DNA of 64,000 bases. Origin: Streptococcaceae bacterium (GTDB taxonomy: Bacteria > Bacillota > Bacilli > Lactobacillales > Streptococcaceae). Under the pieces are notes generated by a model, which did not search any database, was not told where the DNA came from, and saw nothing but the letters and a program-made list of their open reading frames with translations. Position 1 is the first letter of the stretch. Each line of letters opens with the position of its first letter. The DNA lies in contig JAISXW010000011.1 of assembly GCA_031270325.1 (NCBI GenBank), forward strand, positions 80,221-144,220, in the 5' to 3' direction. Made by a program: the position numbers and the translations under genes. Below are positions 19,379-28,264 of this stretch, piece after piece.

Positions 19379-19410
19379 ACACTCATCCGATTGTGGTGGG
19401 TGTTTTTTGT
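19379..19410 (+). terminator. eno terminator
   Basis: ACACTCATCC / GGTGGGTGT stem with one unpaired base and wobbles, then six T. Confidence 0.8.
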
Positions 19411-19518
19411 TTGACTTTAAACGCTTTAGGAAGATGACAGATTGAGAAAAGGTAGTACAGAATGATGTGGTTTTTTATCTGTTACATAAAAGAAAGTTGT
19501 ATTGTGCCAGCATTTAAC

Positions 19519-19547
19519 TTGTGGAACCGTTTTCTGTGTGATAGAAT
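19519..19547 (+). promoter_or_regulatory. pfl promoter with cre-like site
   Basis: TTGTGG (19519-19524), 17 bp, TAGAAT (19542-19547). TGGAACCGTTTTCT (19522-19535) matches the CcpA consensus at 12 of 14 positions and overlaps the -35 and spacer. Confidence 0.65.
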
Positions 19548-19616
19548 TGGTAGGTAAATGAAACAGGCAGTCTAAACAAGACGCCCTCGTAGCTAAAATT
19601 TAGGAGAATTAACAAG

Positions 19617-21917
19617 ATGAAAACTGAAGTGACAGAAAACGTTTTTGAAGCAGCATGGGATGGGTTTAAGGGAACCGACTGGAAAGAAAAAGCCAGTATC
19701 TCACGCTTTGTAAAAGCTAACCACCAAAACTACGATGGCGATGAATCTTTCCTTGCCGGCCCAACGGAACGTTCTTTGAAAATCAAATCAATCATTGAGT
19801 CAACAAAAGATCGTTATGAGGCCTCTCAATTTCCTATGGATACTGACCGTGCAGCATCAATTTCAGATATTCCTGCTGGCTATATTGATCAAGAAAATGA
19901 ATTAATCTATGGCCTTCAAAACTCTGAGCTTTTCCGTCTGTCATTCATGCCTAAAGGTGGCGTGCGGATGGCTGAAACAGCGCTCAAAGAACATGGTTAC
20001 ACGCCAGATCCGTTGTTGCACGAGATCTATACAAAACACGTCTCAACTGTAAATGATGGAATCTTCCGTGCTTATACGTCAAATATTCGTAAAGCACGTC
20101 ATGCGCATACCGTGACAGGCTTGCCAGATGCATATTCACGTGGTCGGATTGTCGGTGTTTATACACGTCTTGCTGTTTATGGTGCAGATTTCTTGATGAA
20201 AGAGAAGTTTGCAGATTGGAACGCAATCAAAGAAATTAACGAAGAAACAATTCGTCTCCGAGAAGAAATTAACCTGCAATACCAAGCCCTTGATCAAGTG
20301 GCTAAACTTGGTGATTTGTATGGTTTGGATGTGCGTCAACCAGCTAAAAATGTAAAAGAAGCCATTCAATGGACTAATATTGCTTTCATGGCAGTTTGTC
20401 GTGTCATTAACGGTGCAGCAACATCTCTTGGTCGTGTACCAATTGTCCTTGATATTTTTGCAGAACGTGACCTAGCCCGTGGCACCTTTACTGAATCAGA
20501 AATCCAAGAGTTTGTGGATGATTTTGTCTTGAAATTGCGGACGGTTAAATTTGCACGGACGAAAGAATATGATGCGCTCTACTCAGGAGATCCAACTTTC
20601 ATCACGACTTCTATGGCTGGTGTTGACAATGATGGCAAACACCGTGTGACGAAAATGGACTATCGTTTCTTGAACACTTTGGATAATGTCGGTAACTCAC
20701 CAGAGCCAAACTTAACAGTGCTTTGGGCTAAAGAATTGCCTTATGCGTTCAAACGTTACTGTATGAGCATGAGCCACAAACATTCATCTATTCAGTATGA
20801 AGGTGTGAAGACAATGGCGGAAGATGGTTATGGCGAAATGTCATGTATCTCTTGTTGTGTGTCGCCACTTGATCCTGAAAATGAAGATGGGCGTCACAAT
20901 ATTCAGTATTTCGGTGCGCGTGTGAATGTCTTAAAAGCACTCTTGACAGGTATCAATGGCGGCTATGATGATGTTCATCGTGACTATAAAGTCTTTGACG
21001 TTGCGCCAATCAAATCTGATGTCTTGGATTTTGAAGAAGTGAAAGCTAACTTTGAAAAATCACTAGATTGGTTGACAGATACGTATGTTGATGCCCTGAA
21101 CATCATTCACTACATGACGGATAAGTACAACTATGAAGCTGTTCAAATGGCATTCTTGCCGTCTAAACAACGGGCTAACATGGGATTTGGTATCTGTGGT
21201 TTCGCCAACACAGTCGATACCTTGTCAGCTATCAAATATGCAACAGTTAAGCCAATCCGTGATGAAAATGGCTATATCTACGATTATGAAACAATCGGGG
21301 ACTTCCCACGTTACGGTGAAGATGATGACCGTGCAGATGATATTGCAAAATGGTTGATGGCGCAATACCACAATCGTTTGGCTAGCCATCGTCTCTATAA
21401 AGATGCTGAAGCAACAGTTTCGCTTTTGACGATTACTTCTAACGTTGCTTACTCTAAACAAACTGGTAACTCACCTGTTCACCGTGGTGTCTTCTTAAAT
21501 GAAGATGGTACAGCTAACCTTAGCCAAGTAGAATACTTCTCGCCAGGTGCTAACCCATCTAACAAGGCTAAAGGTGGCTGGTTACAAAACCTTCGGACTC
21601 TTGAAAAACTTGAGTTCAAACATGCCAATGATGGCATCTCGTTGACCACACAAGTGTCGCCTAAAGCGTTAGGAAAAACACGTGATGAGCAAGTGGATAA
21701 CTTGGTCGACGTTCTTGATGGTTACTTTGAAGATGGGGGACAACATGTTAACTTGAATGTCATGGACTTGGCAGATGTTAAGGATAAAATCCTCAACGGA
21801 GAAGACGTTATCGTGCGGATCTCTGGTTATTGTGTCAACACGAAATACCTGACAAAAGAACAAAAACATGAATTGACCCACCGTGTCTTCCACGAAGTTT
21901 TATCAATGGAAGTCTAA
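19617..21917 (+). CDS. pfl: formate C-acetyltransferase (pyruvate formate-lyase)
   Basis: PFL converts pyruvate and CoA to acetyl-CoA and formate by a glycyl radical under anoxic conditions, the mixed-acid branch of lactococcal fermentation. The 766-residue protein has the adjacent catalytic cysteines in CISCCVSP near 411 and the glycyl-radical motif RISGYCVN near 735. It stands alone; the activating enzyme is not in the window. Strong codon bias and the cre-like site in the promoter fit a highly expressed, sugar-regulated gene. Confidence 0.97.
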   Translation: MKTEVTENVFEAAWDGFKGTDWKEKASISRFVKANHQNYDGDESFLAGPTERSLKIKSIIESTKDRYEASQFPMDTDRAASISDIPAGYIDQENELIYGLQNSELFRLSFMPKGGVRMAETALKEHGYTPDPLLHEIYTKHVSTVNDGIFRAYTSNIRKARHAHTVTGLPDAYSRGRIVGVYTRLAVYGADFLMKEKFADWNAIKEINEETIRLREEINLQYQALDQVAKLGDLYGLDVRQPAKNVKEAIQWTNIAFMAVCRVINGAATSLGRVPIVLDIFAERDLARGTFTESEIQEFVDDFVLKLRTVKFARTKEYDALYSGDPTFITTSMAGVDNDGKHRVTKMDYRFLNTLDNVGNSPEPNLTVLWAKELPYAFKRYCMSMSHKHSSIQYEGVKTMAEDGYGEMSCISCCVSPLDPENEDGRHNIQYFGARVNVLKALLTGINGGYDDVHRDYKVFDVAPIKSDVLDFEEVKANFEKSLDWLTDTYVDALNIIHYMTDKYNYEAVQMAFLPSKQRANMGFGICGFANTVDTLSAIKYATVKPIRDENGYIYDYETIGDFPRYGEDDDRADDIAKWLMAQYHNRLASHRLYKDAEATVSLLTITSNVAYSKQTGNSPVHRGVFLNEDGTANLSQVEYFSPGANPSNKAKGGWLQNLRTLEKLEFKHANDGISLTTQVSPKALGKTRDEQVDNLVDVLDGYFEDGGQHVNLNVMDLADVKDKILNGEDVIVRISGYCVNTKYLTKEQKHELTHRVFHEVLSMEV

Positions 21918-21943
21918 GCTGATAAGCTATCAGTCCAAAAGAT

Positions 21944-21966
21944 CTCGCTTTTAGCGAGTTTTTTTT
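21944..21966 (+). terminator. pfl terminator
   Basis: CTCGCT / AGCGAG around TTT, followed by eight T. Confidence 0.9.
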
Positions 21967-22057
21967 GTTAACGGGTCTTTCTATCTGTGGTCAATTTTGA
22001 GATAATAATGATACGACTGCAATCAGCAAGTGGCTGAACAATCAGAAAGGAAGTAAG

Positions 22058-23743
22058 ATGTTAAAAAACTATCGGGTCAGTTTAGGCTCTGAATTTAAGG
22101 GCTATAATCGGGCTAAATTGATTAAAGATGTGATGGCGGGGGTTACTGTGGCTGCTGTGGCTTTGCCACTAGCGTTGGCCTTTGGTGTATCAAGTGGGGC
22201 AACGGCTTCAGCGGGCTTAGTGACAGCGATTGTCGCCGGACTCGTCATTGGGACGTTATCAGGAGGCTTTTATCAAATTTCCGGACCAACTGGGGCAATG
22301 GCTGCCATTTTGATTGCTTTAGTCAGTCAATATAAAATGCAAGGTGTCTTTGTGGCCACCTTTATGGCGGGCATTTTTCTCTTATTGGCAGGACTCTTTA
22401 GATTAGGGCGATTGACGGCGCTGATCCCCTCATCAGTGATTACAGGCTTTACTTCTGGAATTGCGGTGATTATTGCTAGTGGCCAGATTAAAAATTTAGT
22501 TGGACTCAGCAGCTTTAATGGTAGTTTCCTAGCGTTAATGCACCAGATTCTGACTGGTGTGATCAATCCAACAGCACTCATGATTGGTATCTTGACTATT
22601 CTGTTGATGATTTTTTATCCAAAATCTTGGAATAATCAGCTGCCGGCTTCGCTGATTGCCATTGTTTTTGCGACGCTTTTTGTGCTAGTTTTCAAAATTG
22701 ATGTGCCAGTGGTTGGGAAAATGCCAACGACTTTATTACCGGACAATCGCTTTCATTTGGATATGCTTAATCTTAAAATGATGCAAGGGTTGCTTGTGCC
22801 AGCTTTCTCCATTGCAGCACTGGGGATGATTGAAAGTTTACTCTGTGGCGCTTCGGCTGGTCGTGCGGCCAAACAACCGTTAGATAATAATCAAGAATTG
22901 GTGGCGCAAGGCGTTGGCAATATGGTGCTCCCATTTTTTGGCGGGATTCCTGCCACAGCAGCTATTGCACGAACAAGTGTGGCGATCAAATCAGGTGCTC
23001 AGACACGTCTTGCCGGGATTGTCCATGCGTTGATTCTGCTCTTGTCAATGTTTTTGTTTGCACCACTGATGTCGGCGATTCCTTTGAGTGCTTTGGCAGG
23101 GGTGTTGATTATGACGGCCATTCGCATGAATGAGTGGGAAGCGATCGACTTTTTAGTCAAACATCAAATGAAGGGTGGGATGATTAAATTCCTAGTGACG
23201 ATGGTGGTGACGGTCGCTTTTGATTTGAGTACGGCTATTTTGGTCGGGATTGTGATTGGCTTTGTGCTGTTTATTTTAAAAGTGTCTCAGATTGAGATTA
23301 GCACCTCTCAGATAGATCCCAAGCGGATGAATCAGCATCCTAACCGAGCGATTGAAGATTGGTACGTGATTTATGTGACAGGGCCGCTCTTTTTCCTTAC
23401 CAGTGATCAGTTGAAGACGGTTGTCGAACAGTTGCCAGATGAGAGTGATTTGATTTTCTCTTTGCGTGGGGTCTCCATGGTTGACGTGACGACACTTAAA
23501 TTGTTTATTGATATTTTGACAGCCTATCATGCGCAAGGTCGGCGGATCGTCTTTTCATCCATGAGTGACAGACTTTATACCTCCTTTCAACGTGCGGGAA
23601 TCGTTGCGCAAGCTGGAGAATCAGCATTTTATCCAGCGGTCAATCAGTTTCTAGTGGCATTGTGGGAAGAGCAGGACGATGAGACAGGGAAAGAACCTTT
23701 AAAGGAAACAAATGCGGTCATTCAAGAAAGACAAAAAAATTGA
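22058..23743 (+). CDS. SulP family anion transporter with STAS domain
   Basis: A 561-residue SulP-type membrane transporter. Ten or more hydrophobic segments span residues about 25-410, beginning with VMAGVTVAAVALPLALAFG and the SGPTGAMAAIL stretch typical of SulP. The C-terminal STAS domain (about 430-545) contains LIFSLRGVSMVDVTTLKLF. SulP proteins move sulfate, bicarbonate or dicarboxylates; the substrate cannot be decided here. AAAGGAAG precedes the ATG. Its stop lies at the very beginning of repeat array A2. Confidence 0.9.
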   Translation: MLKNYRVSLGSEFKGYNRAKLIKDVMAGVTVAAVALPLALAFGVSSGATASAGLVTAIVAGLVIGTLSGGFYQISGPTGAMAAILIALVSQYKMQGVFVATFMAGIFLLLAGLFRLGRLTALIPSSVITGFTSGIAVIIASGQIKNLVGLSSFNGSFLALMHQILTGVINPTALMIGILTILLMIFYPKSWNNQLPASLIAIVFATLFVLVFKIDVPVVGKMPTTLLPDNRFHLDMLNLKMMQGLLVPAFSIAALGMIESLLCGASAGRAAKQPLDNNQELVAQGVGNMVLPFFGGIPATAAIARTSVAIKSGAQTRLAGIVHALILLLSMFLFAPLMSAIPLSALAGVLIMTAIRMNEWEAIDFLVKHQMKGGMIKFLVTMVVTVAFDLSTAILVGIVIGFVLFILKVSQIEISTSQIDPKRMNQHPNRAIEDWYVIYVTGPLFFLTSDQLKTVVEQLPDESDLIFSLRGVSMVDVTTLKLFIDILTAYHAQGRRIVFSSMSDRLYTSFQRAGIVAQAGESAFYPAVNQFLVALWEEQDDETGKEPLKETNAVIQERQKN

Positions 23744-24172
23744 GACTGATAGCGAAATTTTTTGACACTGATAGCGGAATTTTTTGAGACTGATAGCGGA
23801 ATTTTTTGAGACTGATAGCGAAATTTTTTGAGACTGATAGCGGAATTTTTTGAGACTGATAGCGGAATTTTTTTGCACTGATAGCGAAAATTTTTGAGAC
23901 TGATAGCGGAATTTTTTGACACTGAGTGCAAAAATATTTTAGACTGAGTTGAAAAAAATTTCAGACTGAGTGTAAAAAAATTTTAGACTGAGTTGAAAAA
24001 AATTTCAGACTGAGTGCAAAAATATTTTAGACTGAGTGTAAAAATATTTTAGACTGAGTTGAAAAAAATTTCAGACTGAGTGTCAAAAAAATTTAGACTG
24101 AGTGCGAAAATTTTTGAGATTGAGTCTGAAAAAAATTTCAGTCTGGGTGCGAAAAATTTTAAACTGAGTCAA
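23741..24172. repeat. array A2: about 19 units of 22 bp
   Basis: Second copy of family A. About nine ACTGATAGCGGAATTTTTTG units are followed by about ten ACTGAGTGTAAAAAAATTT or ACTGAGTTGAAAAAAATTT units, all with a 22-bp step. The array abuts the sulP stop codon; its first unit overlaps the last codon. Confidence 0.92.
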
Positions 24173-24205
24173 ATAAAAAAGCCTAAACCGGCTTTAGCAG
24201 CACAA

Positions 24206-24240
24206 GACTAAAGGGACGTTTCGCAACGTCCCTTTTAGTC
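24206..24240. terminator. bidirectional terminator between sulP and the DUF1827 gene
   Basis: GACTAAAGGGACGTT / AACGTCCCTTTTAGTC with loop TCGC. It serves the convergent genes from both sides. Confidence 0.9.
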
Positions 24241-24256
24241 TGCCAGTAAGGTCAAC

Positions 24257-24568
24257 TTACTTGAATTTTTTCAAGATAGGAAATGAAATTTCAAACAATC
24301 TAGGTTCATTGACGATCGTAATGCGGTCATGATCGATAATCTTTTTGTCAATTCGTTTCTTAAAAAAGAAGTTTTTGATGGCTTCACGCTCGGTGTCTCG
24401 AATGGCACGGTGTTTATTGGTCACAACAATTTCATAGTGAGTAGAGGCTCTTGTGAAGATAGCCGTCGTATTGCCAGCAGAATAAACCTCAACCGTCAAA
24501 GCATCCGTGTTTCTGAGTTGTTCACGTACGAGATCAAAGTAGTTATTAGTGATATTGATGATTTTCAT
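24257..24568 (-). CDS. DUF1827-like protein
   Basis: A 103-residue soluble protein, start at 24568, with MKIINITNNYFDLVREQL at its N terminus and IVVTNKHRAIRDTE in the middle. It resembles the DUF1827 family of streptococci and lactococci, which has no known function. GGAGG precedes the start. It is transcribed divergently from coaE and convergently with sulP. Confidence 0.75.
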   Translation of the reverse strand: MKIINITNNYFDLVREQLRNTDALTVEVYSAGNTTAIFTRASTHYEIVVTNKHRAIRDTEREAIKNFFFKKRIDKKIIDHDRITIVNEPRLFEISFPILKKFK

Positions 24569-24596
24569 AGCTTTCCTCCGATTCTATTTTAATTAT

Positions 24597-24652
24597 ATTA
24601 TAACATGATTTGTTGAAAAGTTAAAAAATTTGCAGTTGAAAAATGTTATAAT
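24597..24652. promoter_or_regulatory. divergent extended -10 promoters for the DUF1827 gene and coaE
   Basis: Minus strand TATAAT at 24597-24602 and plus strand TATAAT at 24647-24652, each preceded by TGT (extended -10). The coaE -10 ends only 6 bp before the coaE ATG. Confidence 0.7.
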
Positions 24653-24658
24653 GGCGAT

Positions 24659-25237
24659 ATGAAAAAGATAATCGGTATAACAGGTGGGATTGCAACAGGA
24701 AAATCGGTGGTCACATCTTTTCTGAAAGCTCGAGGCTATGAGGTCATTGATGCCGATGCAGTGGTCAAAGAACTGCAACAAATCGGTGGGCCACTCTACT
24801 TGGCGATTCGAGATGGTTTTGGTTCAGACTATTTCTTGGCAAATGGTGACTTGGATCGGGCTAAGTTTGCGGCATTGATTTTTTCTGATTCGGTAGCGCG
24901 GGAGAAACTCTCGGCTCAACAAGATGCGATCATTCAAGAGGAGTTGTTCAAACGCTGCGCTGAAAGTTCAGCAGAGCTTGTCTTTATGGACATTCCCCTA
25001 TTATTTGAACGGGATTATACAGGCTTTGATGAAATCTGGTTGGTTTATGCACCGAGAGATACCCAGATTGAGCGCTTAATCAAGCGAAATGGCTTGACCC
25101 AATCAGAAGCCGTTTTACGCCTTGAGGCACAGCTGCCAATTGATGAAAAGCGGTCGATGGCGACACGGATTATTGAGAATTGTGATACAATAGACTTATT
25201 AGAACATCAGTTAATCAGTCTAATCAGTAAAATTTAA
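24659..25237 (+). CDS. coaE: dephospho-CoA kinase
   Basis: CoaE catalyses the last step of coenzyme A synthesis. The 192-residue protein opens with the P-loop GITGGIATGKS, then VIDADAVVKEL and FMDIPLLFE near 105. The only visible promoter puts the transcript start at or next to the A of this ATG and no Shine-Dalgarno is present, so the mRNA may be leaderless. The usual neighbour mutM is not upstream. A terminator follows. Confidence 0.94.
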   Translation: MKKIIGITGGIATGKSVVTSFLKARGYEVIDADAVVKELQQIGGPLYLAIRDGFGSDYFLANGDLDRAKFAALIFSDSVAREKLSAQQDAIIQEELFKRCAESSAELVFMDIPLLFERDYTGFDEIWLVYAPRDTQIERLIKRNGLTQSEAVLRLEAQLPIDEKRSMATRIIENCDTIDLLEHQLISLISKI

Positions 25238-25268
25238 CGGACACATCAGCTGATGGGGTTCGTTTTTT
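25236..25268 (+). terminator. coaE terminator
   Basis: AACGGAC / GGTTCGTT outer stem enclosing CATCAGCTGATG, then six T; it starts within the stop codon. Confidence 0.8.
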
Positions 25269-25336
25269 AACTGTCGATCCCCGATAGGTAGTCGGATAGA
25301 CGATCGAAGATTAGCAAATAGAAAGAAGGGATAGCT

Positions 25337-26542
25337 ATCAAAATCAATTGGAAACGGAATTTGTTGATTGCGTGGTTTGGGACTTTCTTTACAGCGGCGA
25401 GTTTCTCGCTGGTCATGCCATTTATGGCACTATACGTGGAGGAGTTAGGTATCACAGGTAGCTCAGTGGCGATTTTTGCTGGGCTTTCAGTTGCCATCAG
25501 TGCCTTAGCTAGTGGTCTGGTTGCACCTTTATGGGGGCGGCTTGCCGACCAACATGGTCGCCGTCTGATGATGATTCGGGCTTCAACCGTGATGACCTTT
25601 ACCATGGGAGCGCTAGCCTTTGTGCCAAATGTCTGGTGGTTGTTAATTTTACGCCTGCTTAATGGCTTATTTTCAGGCTATGTGCCTAACGCCATCGCCT
25701 TAATCGCTAGTCAGGTGCCGCGAAACAAAAGTGGTTATGCGCTAGGGACTTTGTCTACCGGCATGATTGCGGGTGGCTTGATTGGCCCATCAATTGGCGG
25801 GTTCTTTGCCCAGTTGGTCGGTATCAAAAATGTTTTCTTGATTACAGGTCTGATTCTCTTGGTGGTCACGCTCTTGACGGTCTTTTGGGTCAAGGAAGAC
25901 TTTGCACCGATTGAGAAAGCGGACTTGTTATCGACCAAGGAAGTCTTTGCGCGCGTCAGCCAGCCACAAATCTTAGTCGGGCTGTTTGTGACCAGTTTTA
26001 TCTTACAGTTGACGGTTCAATCTGTCGCCCCTATCTTGACCCTTTACATTCGGGACTTGAATGGGGCCGCCAATCAGTTGATGACGATTTCAGGTTTTAT
26101 TGTTTCAGCGGTTGGGCTATCTGCCATGCTTTCCTCTGGTACACTAGGTAAGATCGGAGATAAGATTGGTAGTCATCGGTTGCTATTGATTGGGCTGATT
26201 TATAGTTTTGTGGTTTATGTTCCGATGGTCTTTGTCAAAACACCGCTACAACTTGGTATCTTACGTTTTCTTTTAGGTTTCGGCTCAGGTGCTTTGATGC
26301 CATCGGTCAATTCATTACTATCGAAAATTACGCCAGCAGAAGGGATTTCACGTATTTTTAGCTTTAATCAGATGTTTACCAACTTTGGTCAAGTGGCGGG
26401 GCCGCTTTTGGGGAGTGCGATTGCCGGCTATATCAGTTATCGCGCCGTCTTTATTACGACCAGTTGCTTTGTGCTAGTGAATCTGATTTGGTCCTTGTTT
26501 AATTTTAGGAAGTTTTTAGGGGTAAAAGATATTGCGCGTTAA
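25337..26542 (+). CDS. MFS multidrug efflux transporter (PmrA-like)
   Basis: A 12-helix major facilitator. The motif [14 protein letters not shown] between helices 2 and 3 and the drug-proton antiporter C motif [14 protein letters not shown] near helix 5 are present. From position and sequence it resembles streptococcal PmrA. The start is unclear: the conserved N-terminal lead [14 protein letters not shown] is preceded by GAAGGGA with ATC at the right distance (25337) and no ATG, GTG or TTG; the first standard in-frame start is TTG at 25361, which would remove that lead. rpmG overlaps the end by 11 bp. Confidence 0.85.
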   Translation: MKINWKRNLLIAWFGTFFTAASFSLVMPFMALYVEELGITGSSVAIFAGLSVAISALASGLVAPLWGRLADQHGRRLMMIRASTVMTFTMGALAFVPNVWWLLILRLLNGLFSGYVPNAIALIASQVPRNKSGYALGTLSTGMIAGGLIGPSIGGFFAQLVGIKNVFLITGLILLVVTLLTVFWVKEDFAPIEKADLLSTKEVFARVSQPQILVGLFVTSFILQLTVQSVAPILTLYIRDLNGAANQLMTISGFIVSAVGLSAMLSSGTLGKIGDKIGSHRLLLIGLIYSFVVYVPMVFVKTPLQLGILRFLLGFGSGALMPSVNSLLSKITPAEGISRIFSFNQMFTNFGQVAGPLLGSAIAGYISYRAVFITTSCFVLVNLIWSLFNFRKFLGVKDIAR

Positions 26543-26678
26543 AATCAATCTCAAATGTAGCAGTTGTGGTCAGAAAAACTATATCTCCTCTAAAAATAAG
26601 GCGACCCATCCAGATAAAGTGCAAGTCTTGAAGTATTGTCCCAAAGAACGACAGGTCACGATACATTTGGAAGATTAA
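26532..26678 (+). CDS. rpmG: 50S ribosomal protein L33, zinc-ribbon form
   Basis: A 48-residue L33 beginning at TTG with AGGGG 9 bp upstream. The C+ form is shown by CSSCGQ near residue 9 and [14 protein letters not shown] at the C terminus; the fourth position of the zinc site appears as a single Cys in YCPK rather than CxxC, so the ribbon is incomplete. The overlap with the MFS gene and the order coaE-MFS-rpmG match the arrangement known in streptococci. Confidence 0.88.
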   Translation: MRVKINLKCSSCGQKNYISSKNKATHPDKVQVLKYCPKERQVTIHLED

Positions 26679-26734
26679 TGACAAAAGTTCTTGAGCATTT
26701 GGCAGATCTGTCGTGGCGAATGGCAAGTAAATAA
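26678..26734 (+). CDS. possible 18-residue ORF coupled to rpmG
   Basis: TAATG overlap with the rpmG stop opens [19 protein letters not shown] do not recognise it. In related genomes secG often follows rpmG; this sequence is not SecG. It may be chance or the scar of a lost gene. Confidence 0.2.
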   Translation: MTKVLEHLADLSWRMASK

Positions 26735-26748
26735 CCCGAACGTTTGTT

Positions 26749-26785
26749 GAAAGTAGCTGAGAAATATCAGATACTTTCTTTTTTT
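26749..26785 (+). terminator. terminator after rpmG
   Basis: GAAAGTA / TACTTTC with an inner CTGA / TCAG and a run of seven T. Confidence 0.88.
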
Positions 26786-26788
26786 CAT

Positions 26789-26816
26789 TTGAAAACATGA
26801 TATAATGTAACTTAAT
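26789..26816 (+). promoter_or_regulatory. ftsW promoter
   Basis: TTGAAA (26789-26794), 16 bp, extended TGA-TATAAT (26811-26816). A leader of about 80 bases follows with an ACGTCT / AGACGT hairpin. Confidence 0.78.
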
Positions 26817-26905
26817 AAATAAAGCACGAAAACTCTGACGTCTGCTAAGACGTTGAGGTATTTGATAAAGGATAAGACAGAGCGTATTGCTCGATAAATA
26901 GGATA

Positions 26906-28165
26906 ATGAAAGAACTTAAAAAAAGACATTTTTTAAATTACTCGATTCTGATTCCCTATCTGATTTTGTCGGTGCTAGGGCTGATTATGGTGTTTTCTGC
27001 CACAGTCCCGCACCAAATCGAAGTAGGACTCCCGCCCTATCAGCTGTTTCGCAACCAGGCTATCTTCTTTGCCTTTTCGCTGATCATGATTGTGGTGATT
27101 TACCGAATCAAAGTTGATAAGTTACGCAGTCGTGGTTGGTTTGGTATTTTAATTCCGATCATGTTGGCTTTGCTCTTTATCGCCAGATTTTTTGCCCCAA
27201 CCGTTAACGGCGCACATGGTTGGATTTCTGTGCCGGGGATTGGGACGATTCAGCCAGCAGAGTATTTAAAGTTAGTAGCGGTCTGGTATCTCTCAGCAAC
27301 ATTTGCGGTCAAGCAAGAAAAGATTCGCCAGCATGACATCAATGCCCTCTTTGATCGTAATCAGTTTTGGGTCAACTTCATCAGTGGTTGGCGGGTCTGG
27401 ATGCTACTCATGGTCGGGACAGTTCTGATCATGCCGGATATGGGCAATGCCTTGTTGATTCTGATTGATGCGGCGATTGTCATCGCAGTCAGTGGGATTT
27501 CTTACCGTTGGAGCACAGGCTTGATGAAGATATTTGGTGTGCTGACCATAGCGTCACTGGCCTTACTCAAGATAACGGGTGGTAATGTCATCCCTAGTAT
27601 TTTTGGCTCGATTGCCTATGTCAATAAACGATTTATTGCTTTTGCCAATCCTTTCCAAGATACAGGAGATTCTGGTCACCAGTTGATCAATGGTTATTAT
27701 GCCGTCTCAAATGGTGGCTGGTTTGGTCGAGGCTTAGGCAATTCGATTGAAAAGAAAGGCTACCTACCAGAAGCCCATACAGATTTTATCTTTTCTATTG
27801 TTATTGAGGAGCTGGGCTTGATTGGCGGCATAGTGATATTAGGAATTATCTTCTTTTTGATTATGCGGATTTTCATGGTTGGGATACATGCCAAAGATCC
27901 TTTTAACAGCATGATGGCGATGGGTGTTGGGGGAATCTTCTTTTCACAGGTTTTAATCAACATTGGTGGGATTTCAGGTTTGATTCCGTCGACCGGTGTG
28001 ACCTTTCCTTTTCTGAGTCAAGGGGGTAATTCACTCTTGATCTTGTCAGTGGGAATTGGCTTTGTACTGAATATTTCAGCCGATGAAAAGCGGCGAGAAT
28101 TGGCGGAAATGACAGCCAAGTATCAGGTTGCTGACTTGCACACCACAGGTTTGTCTGGTGGGTAA
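26906..28165 (+). CDS. ftsW: SEDS peptidoglycan polymerase FtsW
   Basis: A 419-residue FtsW/RodA/SpoVE-family polymerase for septal peptidoglycan with ten membrane helices. Family features are GAHGWISVPGIGTIQPAEYLK near 97-117, DMGNALLI near 175, the large extracellular loop with GLGNSIEKKGYLPEAHTDFI near 280, and LINIGGISGLIPSTGVTFPF near 350. It stands between rpmG and pyc; the ftsW-pyc pairing is common in streptococci and lactococci, which favours FtsW over RodA. Confidence 0.92.
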   Translation: MKELKKRHFLNYSILIPYLILSVLGLIMVFSATVPHQIEVGLPPYQLFRNQAIFFAFSLIMIVVIYRIKVDKLRSRGWFGILIPIMLALLFIARFFAPTVNGAHGWISVPGIGTIQPAEYLKLVAVWYLSATFAVKQEKIRQHDINALFDRNQFWVNFISGWRVWMLLMVGTVLIMPDMGNALLILIDAAIVIAVSGISYRWSTGLMKIFGVLTIASLALLKITGGNVIPSIFGSIAYVNKRFIAFANPFQDTGDSGHQLINGYYAVSNGGWFGRGLGNSIEKKGYLPEAHTDFIFSIVIEELGLIGGIVILGIIFFLIMRIFMVGIHAKDPFNSMMAMGVGGIFFSQVLINIGGISGLIPSTGVTFPFLSQGGNSLLILSVGIGFVLNISADEKRRELAEMTAKYQVADLHTTGLSGG

Positions 28166-28264
28166 CTGATCAAGTGTCAGGCGGTAGGTTCTGGACTTTC
28201 CCAGACTTTTCCAAACTATTTGCGATATTTCTTTGATGACTGTAAAAATTGAAAGGCTTTACGA

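Noticed and set aside
19438..19520. Rex or FNR operator upstream of pfl
   Set aside because: TTGTG-like half-sites are present, but no convincing palindrome with the right spacing is seen.
26678..26734. secG or secE after rpmG
   Set aside because: The 18-codon frame has no similarity to either and is too short.
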